Below, in pieces: positions 16,520 to 25,583 of a stretch of 64,000 nt of DNA. The number at the start of each line of letters is the position of its first letter. Within the stretch, counting starts at the first letter, position 1. The notes below the pieces were generated by a model that had not been told where the DNA came from, ran no database searches, and was given only the letters and a program-made list of their open reading frames with translations. The stretch comes from Bryobacteraceae bacterium. GTDB lineage: Bacteria; Acidobacteriota; Terriglobia; Bryobacterales; Bryobacteraceae. The translations under genes were made by a program, and so were the position numbers. The stretch lies in NCBI GenBank assembly GCA_025928545.1, contig JAICJH010000034.1:1-64000 (forward strand). Reading direction: 5' to 3'.

Positions 16520-19500
16520 TCAGAACCGCAATTTGCCGGCGAATTCGAAATCCCTCGGGTTCCCGGCGCTGGTAATTGTTCCGAAGGCGGCGCTGCCAAA
16601 CGAGCCATTCGGATCGTTCAGAGGCGGAGTGTTGCTCAGGTTGAAAACTTCGGCGCGAAATTCGAACTCCGCATGATCGGACACTCGAAATGTCTTGCCA
16701 ACCATGATGTCGGCATTTTGGAGCCCGGGTCCGCGAACCGGGTTTCTGGAGCTGTTGCCGATCGCAAACTGGCCGGCCGCCACAAATGCCGTTTTATCGA
16801 ACCACTCGGTCGCGCTTCGGGAGGCAAACGCGTTTGGATTGCCGATCCGGTCGGGCCGCTGCACCGCATAGCCGAACGCCGACAGGTTGTTCGTCGCCTG
16901 CGTGACCGGAACCGCATCGCCGGATTGCACCCGGATCAGGCCGCCGATCTGCCAACCCGAGATTTTGCGCCAGCGTGGGATCCGATACATCCATCCGGCG
17001 GAAAAGACCTGCGGGATATCGCCGGTGGAGACATCGCGTTCCAGTTTCCGGTTGAAGGCATCCGCCGCTCCGATGGTGGTGAGGGTGGGGCCGGTAAAGA
17101 TCGTCTGCGAAAAGTACGTGGAAGCGTCGTCGATCAGTTTCGAAAATGTGTAAGCGAAAGTGAAGGTCAGGCCGTGCGATACGCGCTGCTCGAACTTGGC
17201 CTGGATGGCTTCGTATTCGGAATCCGCCACGTTGTCGCGAAACAGAGCCACGTTGGTGAATTCAGGAAAGGCGCGAAGCAGTTGCTGCTTCGCGATGGTG
17301 GCCCGCCCGAGTGAGGACGATGCAGGGATTATTCCGAAATACGGATTGGGCACTTTCGCGGTGAGCGCCGTCCCGAGTGCGAGGTCCGCAGTCGGGAGCT
17401 GATTGAGATTGGATTCCGGCAGGCCGAGGTGCGTATTCTTCGAGCCCAGATATCCGACTTCGAGATTGAGGTTGCGCCCGAAGGTTTTCTGGAGCGTCAG
17501 ATTCCACTGCTGCGAATAGCCGGACCCTACATGGCGGTCCACTCCGAAGACTCCCTGTCCCAGACCTGAGTTCGGATTGGGCGCCGAAACCTGGACGGTT
17601 GGGCCATTGGATAGCAGGAACGCCGCATTGATATTGTCCTGCGATTGCTGGCCCACGGTTTGCACAAACGGGAACTGCGGCAGCGTAAAGGGCGTGGTGA
17701 TGCCGGTTTGTTCGAACCAGACCAGGCCATATCCCGAGCGGATCGTCATGGAATCCCCGGCCCTGTAGGCGAGGCCGACCCGGGGCCCGAAGTCACAGCA
17801 CTCGAGGTCGCGGGCGGTGTGCGGAAAATCCAGTTGCCGCGTCTCGAGATTGAAAACCGCAGTCTGATTGTTCACTTCGGTGGAAGGGAAGTTCAGAGTG
17901 TAGCGGGTGCCCAGATTCAACGTCAGCCTGTCGGACACCTTCCAGTCGTCACCTGCGAACGCCTCGGCAATGTGCGCTCGCGGCTGGAGCAGATTCCTTT
18001 GAATATCGATGCTGAACGAGTTCACCTGACCCAACAGCAAAGATGCCAGCGCATTGCCGCCTGCGCCCGTGGATGAATCCGTGCCGGTGGTTGTGAACGA
18101 ATATGCGCCGGTGGGGTTCGCGGGATTCAGGATATCGAGAGCCTCGCGACGCAGGTCGATCCCAAACTTGAGGGTATGGCGTCCGCGGACCATCGAGAAT
18201 GTGTCCAGAAACTCGGTGACGGACGTGGTGAAGGCGGCATTAGCGGCGGTGGTCGGCCCGATCTGTTGCAGTCCAGTCACGGTGAAGATGGGGAGAGTGG
18301 AAGGAAATGTATTGACCGGCGCGCCTGGAATTGCGATGCCGCCGTTCTGGAGCGAGGTCTGATTGACATCGCGGCGACTGTAACCAAAACGAGCCTGATT
18401 GAGGGTTGATCGCGACAGCGCCCAAGCGTATTCCGCCGCCACTCCGTCCCCACGGGTGACGGCATGCCCGATGGCACCGGAGGTAAGATTGCCGCTGCCT
18501 TCGGGCAGAAACGTAACCGGATTGTCTTCGTCGCGCAGAAACGAATAGCGCACGAAGGCACGATGCTTCTCGCTGAAGACATGATCGATTCGCCCATCGA
18601 ACTGATTTTGGTTGTCGGGTTCCACCGCGGTTCGAATGTAGTTGTTGGCGCCGGACGCATTGGGTGCCGGATAGTGCTGCAAGACCTGAGCTGCAACGGA
18701 ATCAAACCGACTGGCGGGAATTGTGTTGTTGGCGAACGGAGTGCGGGGCGTCGTGGCGGGATCGAATATCGTTGTCGTGAAGACGCCTGTCCGTTGTGCG
18801 GCGGTCGGCACGACGCTCTGGCGGGTGATGCCGGTTCGCAGTCCGGTGCCCTGGAAATCGGCAAAAAAGAAAGTCTTGTTTTTCCGCAGGGGGCCGCCGG
18901 CCGTGGCACCGTATTGATTGCGGCGGTATTCGGGCTTTCGGCCCGGCTGCGCAAAGTAATTTCGGGCATTCAGATCCTCATTGCGAAGGAACTCGAATAC
19001 TGTGCCGTGGAGTTGGTTGCCCCCCGATTTCCCCACCACCATCACGGTGCCTCCGTTGGATCGCCCATATTCCGGGGAGTAGGCGTTGATGTTGAGGCGA
19101 AGCTCCTCCATGGCATCGATGATGGGATAGAAGGGCACCTGGCCGGGTTCCGGCTGGAGGACGGCGATGCCGTCATAGAGATATTCGTTGGTGCGCGGCC
19201 GGCTGCCGTTGATGCGGGGAAGCAGCGAACCGCCTCCAGGGAGGGCGACACCCGGGGAGAGCGCAAGAAGAGGGACGAAATTTCGCCCGTCGAGAGGAAG
19301 CGTTTCGATCTGCTCCTGGTTTACGTGATGGCTAACGGATCCGCTGGCGGTTTCGAGAAGAGAGGGCTCCGCCTGTACCGTGACCGATTGCGAGGCCTGG
19401 CCTAATTCGAGCCTGATATCGAGCCGCGACTGGTCGCCAACCCGCAGGGTCACACCTGTTTGCCGGTAGCCCTGAAAACCATCCTTCGCAACCACGATGT

Positions 19501-19726
19501 TGTACTGCCCCGCCGGAAGGCCGAGGAAATGGAATTCACCACGATCGCCGGTCATTACATTTGCGATGGCGCCAGTGGCCTGGTGTTCAGTTGTTACCGT
19601 GGCCTGCGGGACGGCCAGCCCGGAGGGGTCGCCAACTGTCCCGAATAATTCGGCGCGGCCCGCCTGGGAGAAAGCGGGCGTGACCGAAAGGAGGGTTAGC
19701 GCAAGAACAGCCGGGATCCACCTCAT
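16520..19726 (-). CDS. TonB-dependent receptor with carboxypeptidase-regulatory-like N-domain (Oar-like)
   Basis: 1068 residues. A signal peptide (1-20) is followed by an Ig-like carboxypeptidase regulatory domain (about 25-110: LFGTVGDPSGLAVPQATVT, GEFHFLGLPAGQYNIVV), a plug domain (about 115-240: RINGSRPRTNEYLYDG, EYGRSNGGTVMVVGKSGGN) and a long outer-membrane beta-barrel with an aromatic end (RDFEFAGKLRF). It would take up a large substrate, probably oligosaccharide or peptide, across the outer membrane. Acidobacteria carry many such paralogues. It diverges from an XRE/PBP-type regulator. A TATTCT box lies 8 bases before the ATG, suggesting a very short leader. Confidence 0.93.
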   Translation of the reverse strand: MRWIPAVLALTLLSVTPAFSQAGRAELFGTVGDPSGLAVPQATVTTEHQATGAIANVMTGDRGEFHFLGLPAGQYNIVVAKDGFQGYRQTGVTLRVGDQSRLDIRLELGQASQSVTVQAEPSLLETASGSVSHHVNQEQIETLPLDGRNFVPLLALSPGVALPGGGSLLPRINGSRPRTNEYLYDGIAVLQPEPGQVPFYPIIDAMEELRLNINAYSPEYGRSNGGTVMVVGKSGGNQLHGTVFEFLRNEDLNARNYFAQPGRKPEYRRNQYGATAGGPLRKNKTFFFADFQGTGLRTGITRQSVVPTAAQRTGVFTTTIFDPATTPRTPFANNTIPASRFDSVAAQVLQHYPAPNASGANNYIRTAVEPDNQNQFDGRIDHVFSEKHRAFVRYSFLRDEDNPVTFLPEGSGNLTSGAIGHAVTRGDGVAAEYAWALSRSTLNQARFGYSRRDVNQTSLQNGGIAIPGAPVNTFPSTLPIFTVTGLQQIGPTTAANAAFTTSVTEFLDTFSMVRGRHTLKFGIDLRREALDILNPANPTGAYSFTTTGTDSSTGAGGNALASLLLGQVNSFSIDIQRNLLQPRAHIAEAFAGDDWKVSDRLTLNLGTRYTLNFPSTEVNNQTAVFNLETRQLDFPHTARDLECCDFGPRVGLAYRAGDSMTIRSGYGLVWFEQTGITTPFTLPQFPFVQTVGQQSQDNINAAFLLSNGPTVQVSAPNPNSGLGQGVFGVDRHVGSGYSQQWNLTLQKTFGRNLNLEVGYLGSKNTHLGLPESNLNQLPTADLALGTALTAKVPNPYFGIIPASSSLGRATIAKQQLLRAFPEFTNVALFRDNVADSEYEAIQAKFEQRVSHGLTFTFAYTFSKLIDDASTYFSQTIFTGPTLTTIGAADAFNRKLERDVSTGDIPQVFSAGWMYRIPRWRKISGWQIGGLIRVQSGDAVPVTQATNNLSAFGYAVQRPDRIGNPNAFASRSATEWFDKTAFVAAGQFAIGNSSRNPVRGPGLQNADIMVGKTFRVSDHAEFEFRAEVFNLSNTPPLNDPNGSFGSAAFGTITSAGNPRDFEFAGKLRF

Positions 19727-20038
19727 GTCTTGTAAGAATACCAGTGTAACGGATTCGAGACTCGGGGAAGGCGAAGGACGGATCCCGGGCTCAGCTCATC
19801 CGGAACGCGAATATTCAATTGAGAAAGAACTACGGGCCGGAGGTCCTTGTCAGACACAGCCCTTACTGACTGAAACGTAGCACATTGTGTCAAGAAATCA
19901 GGGCGTTTTTGCGGGTGTTTTCGACGGGTTACCCTGCGCAAGATGCTTTGTTTGAGATGGATGTGGACTGGAGCAAATAAATTCATTTTGTTGTGAACGG
20001 CTCCGGCGCCGCGCGCGGATTAGAATGGCCGAAGGCTT
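19727..20038. promoter_or_regulatory. Divergent promoter region between the TonB receptor and the XRE regulator
   Basis: 312 bases without a gene. Rightward: TAGAAT at 20021-20026, 12 bases before the regulator ATG, with no good -35 box. Leftward: TATTCT at minus-strand 19740-19735 close to the receptor ATG. A minus-strand TTGACA (inside 19880-19900) has no good -10 partner. The layout would allow the regulator to control both genes. No clear operator repeat was found. Confidence 0.4.
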
Positions 20039-21160
20039 ATGCCGGAGATCGAGAACACATTGGCAGAGTTTCGGCGAGCACGCGGCTTCTCGGCTATTGC
20101 GCTGGCTGCCGCTGTCGGCGTGAGCAGGCAAACGATTTATGCAATGGAAGCGGGAACGTATGTTCCCAACACCGCTGTCGCGCTGCGTCTGGCGAGGGTG
20201 CTGGAAACTCCCGTGGAAAGCCTGTTTGCATTAGCGGGCGATGTTCCGGCGGCCGAGCTCAAGTCGGAAGCGGCAACGCTGCTGCCGGGTTCGGACCAAC
20301 TCCAGCCTGGCCAGGCGGTTGAGCTCTGTCAGGTCGATAAGCGGTTAATGGCGAGCGCTCCGTCGCCTGTTCCCTGGTACTTTCCGGCTGCGGATGCGGT
20401 CGTCGCGGACAAACCGGAGCGGCACGGCAAGACTCCCGTTCAGATCATCCACGCGGACTGCGATTTCAGCCGCCGGATTCTGGTGGCTGGCTGCGACCCG
20501 GCTATTTCCGTGCTCGCGCGGCACGTCCAGGCGGCCGGAATCGAACTAGTGCTCGCACACAGGAACAGCTCGCAATCGCTCGCGCTGCTGAAGGAGCGAT
20601 GTGTTCATGTGGCCGGGACTCACCTTCGGGACGAAGTGACCGGCGAATCCAACCTTCCCCAGATTGGGCGCATCTTTGCCAGGAATTCGGTGGCGGTCAT
20701 TTCGTTTGCGAATTGGGAGGAAGGAATCCTTACCGCGAGCGGAAATCCGAAGAGCATTCGGGGAATCGAAGACTTCGCTCAGCGGAATATTTCGATTGTG
20801 AATCGTGAAAAAGGAGCCGGGAGCCGCGTGCTTCTGGATTCGCGGCTGAAGAAGCTCGGGATTGCGCCGCGCAATGTGAAGGGCTATTCCAGCACAGCTC
20901 CGGGGCATTTGCCGGCTGCCTGGCAGGTGCGGTCGGGCGCGGCGGATTGTTGTCTCGCGACACGTGCCGCTGCCCGCGTTTTCGGATTGCACTTTATTCC
21001 GCTACTCAGCGAGCGTTATGACATGGTGATCCGGAAGGAACACCTGGATCTGCCTCGAATGCAGAATATGCTGGATATCCTGGGGCGTCTGGATTTCCGC
21101 CGTGAGCTGGAGGGGCTGGGCGGATACGATACGCGGGTTACCGGGCGGCGATTACTTTAA
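20039..21160 (+). CDS. XRE-type HTH regulator fused to a periplasmic-binding-protein-like sensor domain
   Basis: 373 residues. Residues about 5-62 are a helix-turn-helix of the XRE/Cro type (FRRARGFSAIALAAAVGVSR, QTIYAMEAGTYVPNTAVALR). Residues about 145-350 resemble the PBP-like domain (PF12727) joined to DNA-binding domains in molybdate-type regulators (RRILVAGCDPAISVLARHVQ, GHLPAAWQVRSGAADCCLAT). It probably binds a small ligand in the cytosol and represses or activates target genes. No molybdate transport or cofactor gene is nearby. The divergent TonB receptor is the obvious candidate target. Confidence 0.8.
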   Translation: MPEIENTLAEFRRARGFSAIALAAAVGVSRQTIYAMEAGTYVPNTAVALRLARVLETPVESLFALAGDVPAAELKSEAATLLPGSDQLQPGQAVELCQVDKRLMASAPSPVPWYFPAADAVVADKPERHGKTPVQIIHADCDFSRRILVAGCDPAISVLARHVQAAGIELVLAHRNSSQSLALLKERCVHVAGTHLRDEVTGESNLPQIGRIFARNSVAVISFANWEEGILTASGNPKSIRGIEDFAQRNISIVNREKGAGSRVLLDSRLKKLGIAPRNVKGYSSTAPGHLPAAWQVRSGAADCCLATRAAARVFGLHFIPLLSERYDMVIRKEHLDLPRMQNMLDILGRLDFRRELEGLGGYDTRVTGRRLL

Positions 21161-21172
21161 CGGCGGCAGATT

Positions 21173-21212
21173 TGACGGCGCCGATGCACGCCGGTTCACG
21201 CCGATAAGATTT
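21173..21212 (+). repeat. Dispersed decamer repeat, copy D
   Basis: Reads CGGCGCCGATGCACGCCGGT, then TCACGCCGATAAGATTTTTA on the plus strand. It starts about 13 bases after the regulator stop and ends at the stop codon of the converging beta-propeller gene. The T-rich end makes it look terminator-like for the rightward gene. Confidence 0.8.
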
Positions 21213-22322
21213 TTATTTGCCTACCATCATGATGGTAAATGAACCCGGTATGACCGGGCCCTGGCCACCGCGGCCGCCGGCCGGCGGAGGCGTCGGTGCC
21301 GGCCCACGTTCCTGCGCCATCGTGAAGATGTGACCAGTTTTGGCGTCGAGAGTGACGGTACGGGCGCCGTTCATCGTGTTCAGGTTTTGCTCCACTACGA
21401 AGCTGGTTGGGCTGTTTTCTTTTACGATGGTCATGGTGCCGTTGCCGTGAGTGCTGAAGGCTTCCATCGTCGCCGGGTTAAACACCGCGCCATCCGAGCT
21501 TCCGGCGAGCGGGAGAGTGGTGAGGATTTTGCCGTCGGCGGCGCTCATGATGACCATGGTGGGCTGCGCGGGCTGAGTGGGCGGGTTGCCGGAGCGGCCG
21601 CAGGCTGCGAATAGTATTCCGTTTTTCGCATCGAGCGCGAGTCCGTTGCATCCGCCCTTGTCCACAAACGAATAGTGCCCGACGGCCTTCATGGTTTTGA
21701 CGTCAACGGCGGTGACGCTACCGACTGCGTCCTGCATGACGACGTAGAGCATACCCTTGCCATCGGCCACGCCCTGTTCCGGCACGCCGCCCAGATCAAT
21801 AGTGCCGAGGACCGTGCCGTCTTTCGCATCGATCACTGTCGCGTCCTTCGTGGGGTGACTGAAGACGTAGACTCTTTCGTTGAAAGCATCGAAGTAGATG
21901 CCGTCCGGAACAGCCGTGCCCACATCGATGGATTTGATGAGGGTGAGCGTCTTCGTATCGAACATGGAAACTTTCGGGTGGTCGCTGGTGAAGCCGTGTC
22001 CGGATTTTGAATCCACGACGGCGCCGTTACCGCCGACTCCGGCAATCTGTCCGGCGGGCTCGAGCGTGTCGAGATTGAAGATCGTGACGCGCGCAGGAAC
22101 GGCGGCCACGGCCGGGGTCGTTTCGGTGGCGGCGGCTTCCCTGACGGCTCCGCGTGGGATATAGATCCTGCGCCCGTCGGCATCGGCATAGATGTAGTCC
22201 CAGCCACCTTCGCCGCCGACTTTGGCCGACTTGAGTACCTTATATGGACCGGCTTCCTGAGCGATGCCGGATACCGCGAAAGTGGCGGCAGCGGCCGCGA
22301 GCAGGAAACAAGTTCGTGTCAT
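21213..22322 (-). CDS. Exported beta-propeller (YVTN/NHL-like) protein
   Basis: 369 residues from the ATG at 22322, which has GGAGAAAT upstream and places a signal peptide (1-20) at the N-terminus; an earlier frame start at 22445 would bury it. The body has repeated blades with the pattern VTIFNLDTLEPAGQIAGVGG, VSMFDTKTLTLIKSIDVG and TVIDAKDGTVLGTIDLGG, which is a YVTN-type propeller. Such proteins are often exported and bind ligands or other proteins; no enzyme motif is seen. The C-terminus carries a Pro/Gly-rich stretch (PTPPPAGGRGGQGPV). Confidence 0.82.
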   Translation of the reverse strand: MTRTCFLLAAAAATFAVSGIAQEAGPYKVLKSAKVGGEGGWDYIYADADGRRIYIPRGAVREAAATETTPAVAAVPARVTIFNLDTLEPAGQIAGVGGNGAVVDSKSGHGFTSDHPKVSMFDTKTLTLIKSIDVGTAVPDGIYFDAFNERVYVFSHPTKDATVIDAKDGTVLGTIDLGGVPEQGVADGKGMLYVVMQDAVGSVTAVDVKTMKAVGHYSFVDKGGCNGLALDAKNGILFAACGRSGNPPTQPAQPTMVIMSAADGKILTTLPLAGSSDGAVFNPATMEAFSTHGNGTMTIVKENSPTSFVVEQNLNTMNGARTVTLDAKTGHIFTMAQERGPAPTPPPAGGRGGQGPVIPGSFTIMMVGK

Positions 22323-22400
22323 ATCGATTTCTCCGGGACTAGTATAGCCCTGGGGCGTTGTTGATTGTTGCGGGCAAAGGGCGCCTGTTAAAACGGAGGT

Positions 22401-23612
22401 GTGAAGCGTTCCGGATTCGCGGATCTGCCGTTGCACGGAGGTCATGTGCCTCAGTGGCTGGCGCAGCGCATGGCCAGGCTAGGGACTGCGATCGCGGAGA
22501 GTATTCTGCTGCAATACGGCGCCGGCGAACTGCTGGCGCGCCTGAGCGATCCGTTCTGGTTTCAGGCCTTCGGCAGCGTCATGGGGATGGATTGGCATTC
22601 ATCCGGCATCACGACTTCCGTTATGGGGGCTCTCAAGCGCGGGCTCAATCCGCGGTCCGCCGAGCTTGGCATTTACGTTTGCGGCGGGCGGGGCAAGGCA
22701 TCCAGAGCGACACCGGAAGAGTTGTTCCGGGTTGCGGACACGAACGGCCTGAATGGAGCTGAACTGGCGCGCATCAGCCGTCTGACGGCGAAGATCGACA
22801 ACAACTGCATTGCGGATGGATTTCAGATTTACCTGCATGCCTTCGTAGTCACGCGGGCCGGCGAATGGGCGGTGGTGCAGCAGGGGATGAAGCCGGAAAC
22901 GGGGTCGGCGCGCCGTTATCACTGGCATTCGGCGACCGTGAGGGATTTTGTGGAAGAGCCGCATTCCGGCATTTCCGGTGAGAATCAGGGGATATTGATG
23001 AATCTGGTGGATGCGGATGCGAAGCCTGCGCGTCATGCTCTGCTCGAGATTGCGCACGAAAAACCAGAAGCTACGCTCGCCGCGCTGAGGCATCTGAAGA
23101 TGCCGGATCATCATGAAGTGCTGGCGGAAAATGTGGATTTGAAGCGGCTGGGAGCCGTTCTGGCTACGGCTTACGAACGGGATCTGAAGGATTTCGCGAA
23201 CCTGCTGCTGGTGGAGAATCTGGGGCCGCGGACTCTTCAATCCATGGCGATGATTGCGGAGGTTATTCATGGGACGCCGACTCGCTTCGAAGATCCGGCG
23301 AGATTCTCGTTCGCGTTGGGCGGAAAAGATGGTCATCCTTTCCCTGTGCCGTTGAAGACGTATGACGAATCGATTGAGGTGTTGAGGCGTTCGCTGGACC
23401 GCGCGAAGGTAGAGTGCACGGAAAAAACGGATGGGCTTCGACGGCTGGACCGGTTTGTCAGGCAGGTGGAAGAAAGGTTGAAGCCGGAAGCCGATCTGGG
23501 GGCGCTGGTGAAGCATGAGAAGGAGATTTCGCGGTCGCTGGATGGCCGTACGGTTGCGGATGACAAGCGGCGTGGGGGGAAGGTGGGTTCAAAACAGCTG
23601 CGGCTGTTTTGA
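22401..23612 (+). CDS. DUF763 domain protein
   Basis: 403 residues, cytosolic. The whole length matches DUF763: the LPLHGGHVPQWLAQRMARLG start, the LSDPFWFQAFGSVMGMDWHS block and the VVQQGMKPETGSARRYHWHS segment. The function of DUF763 is unknown; it is commonest in archaea and thermophilic bacteria, and its conserved His/Trp residues suggest an enzyme. The GTG start has GGAGGT directly against it, too close for normal use, while a TTAAAA box lies 7 bases upstream; the mRNA may be leaderless. It diverges from the beta-propeller gene by 78 bases. Confidence 0.88.
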   Translation: MKRSGFADLPLHGGHVPQWLAQRMARLGTAIAESILLQYGAGELLARLSDPFWFQAFGSVMGMDWHSSGITTSVMGALKRGLNPRSAELGIYVCGGRGKASRATPEELFRVADTNGLNGAELARISRLTAKIDNNCIADGFQIYLHAFVVTRAGEWAVVQQGMKPETGSARRYHWHSATVRDFVEEPHSGISGENQGILMNLVDADAKPARHALLEIAHEKPEATLAALRHLKMPDHHEVLAENVDLKRLGAVLATAYERDLKDFANLLLVENLGPRTLQSMAMIAEVIHGTPTRFEDPARFSFALGGKDGHPFPVPLKTYDESIEVLRRSLDRAKVECTEKTDGLRRLDRFVRQVEERLKPEADLGALVKHEKEISRSLDGRTVADDKRRGGKVGSKQLRLF

Positions 23613-23685
23613 GTGGATGTTGAATGGTTATTTTGCGGACCGATGCCAATGAAGGCCGCGTGTAAGAGGATCCGTTCGGCTTTGG

Positions 23686-24384
23686 TTAAGGCTCTTTAGG
23701 GGCATGCCAAAAGACAGGAACCGAGTTGAGCGAAATCGAAGGCAGGGAGTTGTTTACGACGTGGTCTTCATCGCCAGCGTAATATAATTCCGTAACACGC
23801 ATTCTCACGGTCAACGTTGTATTGTGTTGACGGGCATCTTCGAGCCTGGCGTCGCCATAGGCTCCTATTCTCCCAAGAATCATCAGGCTTGCTTCGGGCG
23901 CGAGATTACACATCGAACCGGGGACGCTGGGGGAACCAGCAAATGTCGCAGCCAAAAGAGAGATCGGAGATCCTCCGAAGTCAAAGACTGCGGCGGCAGA
24001 AAGAGTGCGGAGGTTCGAATTCCCTGGCTTAAACACTCGGGTGAAGTCATGAGAACACGGAAGGTCGATCGGCACCTTGCCTGCGTTGCGGAGCAGAATT
24101 GTAACTGTCAGCCGATCTCCGAGGGCTGCGGAAGCAGGGTTGAGATCACGTATCGTCACTTCGAGAGGGAGGCCTGGATGAATCTGATTGCTGCTGCCTC
24201 CTGCTGCGACAAAATGCGGTGTCGCCGGCGGCTCCGGCTTTCGTTGGACAGGAGTTGTCCCGTCCAGCACCATCTGCCCCGATGCGACCGGGGCGAGCAA
24301 AGCGGATAAGATCAGCACATGAAGAGTGGCGTAGGCGAAAAACTGCCAAAGACTACTGACGGGCATTATTCGTATACGGCGCAC
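23686..24384 (-). CDS. Exported protein of unknown function
   Basis: 232 residues from a GTG start preceded by GGGGAG. A signal peptide or anchor (about 12-37) is followed by a Pro-rich linker and one domain (about 60-225) with alternating beta strands (LPLEVTIRDLNP, LGDRLTVTILLRNAGKVPID). This looks like an Ig-like or fibronectin-like fold that handles protein contacts. No catalytic motif is visible. It lies downstream of a TonB C-terminal protein on the same strand, 136 bases apart, and may belong to the same transcript. The 73 bases between it and the converging DUF763 gene hold nothing recognisable. Confidence 0.6.
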   Translation of the reverse strand: MRRIRIMPVSSLWQFFAYATLHVLILSALLAPVASGQMVLDGTTPVQRKPEPPATPHFVAAGGSSNQIHPGLPLEVTIRDLNPASAALGDRLTVTILLRNAGKVPIDLPCSHDFTRVFKPGNSNLRTLSAAAVFDFGGSPISLLAATFAGSPSVPGSMCNLAPEASLMILGRIGAYGDARLEDARQHNTTLTVRMRVTELYYAGDEDHVVNNSLPSISLNSVPVFWHAPKEP

Positions 24385-24520
24385 AATTAACTCCCCTCAA
24401 CGATAGCGCCGCACACCAAAACCAGCAGGAAAACCACGGCCACTATCTCAGTCGGGACCATCACGAAATCATCAGTCGTCGCGTGGACTGTTGCGGGGAA
24501 TGCGGCGAAAAGATCACGAT

Positions 24521-25345
24521 TTAAAGCAGTCTGAAGTTATTCTCTATTTGGGACTGCGCCGACACCGGTTCTCCTGCCTTCGTACCGGGTCGAAAGCGCC
24601 AGGCTCTGACAGTTCTGGCAGCTTGCTCGTCCAGGCCGAACCCCACGCCCTGCATCAACTGGATTGACTCCGTCACACCCGTCTTACTGATGACTATCCT
24701 CAACATCACGCTGCCAGAGATTTTAAACACCCGCGCCATATCCGAATACGCCGGATCTGTCTTGTAAACAACACTCGGCATACTGGTGTTTGCAATTCTG
24801 CCTGTGGTTCCGGGCTGGCCCGACGGGTTGGTAGAGGTCGGGGGTGAACTTGGGTCACGGCGAACTTGCGGATTTATCAAATCGATCGCTTCGTTCGAAT
24901 TCGGTATCTGAGGCTCCGCACCTATCGATGACACCGCCGACTTATGTAACTCAAAGGCACGATCAAACAGTTCTTTGGAGTTGATTCGTTCGCCGGTATC
25001 GAACAGTGCCATTCCAGCCAATTCGACAGAAAGAGCCAAAGAAGAATCCGTATGGGGGCCGTTTTCGCGCACTGTCAGCGCCTTTGCAGTCAACGTCACA
25101 ACCTGAGGATCCAGCTTGTTATTTACTCTTAGCAACGCCGCATACCAGTCGTAGGCGTCTGCGCAGGGGTCTCCCTGTAGTGGGTGCTGGTCACATTCAG
25201 ACGCGAGCTTTTTAAACCGATCTGTGCGATCGGCACCCGGCCGCATTGCGATCGCATCGGCAACCTTCTTGCTGATTTCTTCGGGCGTCTGAGCGACAAC
25301 ACGGAAAGTCAGGCTGAAAAGGGCTGCGATGACCGTTGTGCGCAT
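24521..25345 (-). CDS. Energy-transducer TonB family protein (C-terminal TonB domain)
   Basis: 274 residues from the ATG at 25345; other in-frame starts at 25354 and 25369 would lengthen the signal by a few residues. A signal peptide is followed by a helical region (about 25-150, possibly TPR-like), a Pro/Ser/Gly linker (about 165-185) and a TonB C-terminal domain (about 190-274: DPAYSDMARVFKISGSVMLR, LDEQAARTVRAWRFRPGTKA). The N-terminus looks like a cleavable signal, not the membrane anchor of classical TonB, so it may not transduce energy. Such secreted TonB-C proteins are frequent in acidobacteria. Confidence 0.8.
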   Translation of the reverse strand: MRTTVIAALFSLTFRVVAQTPEEISKKVADAIAMRPGADRTDRFKKLASECDQHPLQGDPCADAYDWYAALLRVNNKLDPQVVTLTAKALTVRENGPHTDSSLALSVELAGMALFDTGERINSKELFDRAFELHKSAVSSIGAEPQIPNSNEAIDLINPQVRRDPSSPPTSTNPSGQPGTTGRIANTSMPSVVYKTDPAYSDMARVFKISGSVMLRIVISKTGVTESIQLMQGVGFGLDEQAARTVRAWRFRPGTKAGEPVSAQSQIENNFRLL

Positions 25346-25583
25346 AGAGGCCATGTTACCTGATGACACCGCGGAACTCTAATGGTTCGCCAGTCCATGG
25401 CGGCATTTTGATATGCTGGCGATTGGCGCGTGGGGCGCCATCCAGGTCCGCGGGAAGGACGGCGTCCACCCCCAGAATTGTTGGTCAGAGTAGTTCGTGA
25501 GATGAACTCTTTTCAGGCCCGGCACAGCGGACGGCGGGCAACAACGGCGCGCGCCCGAGGGCGCCGCCAGGAAAGGAGCTCAT

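Noticed and set aside
15827..17314. 495-codon open frame opposite the papain-like and TonB receptor genes
   Set aside because: It spans two convincing genes on the other strand and has no recognisable domain or ribosome binding site.
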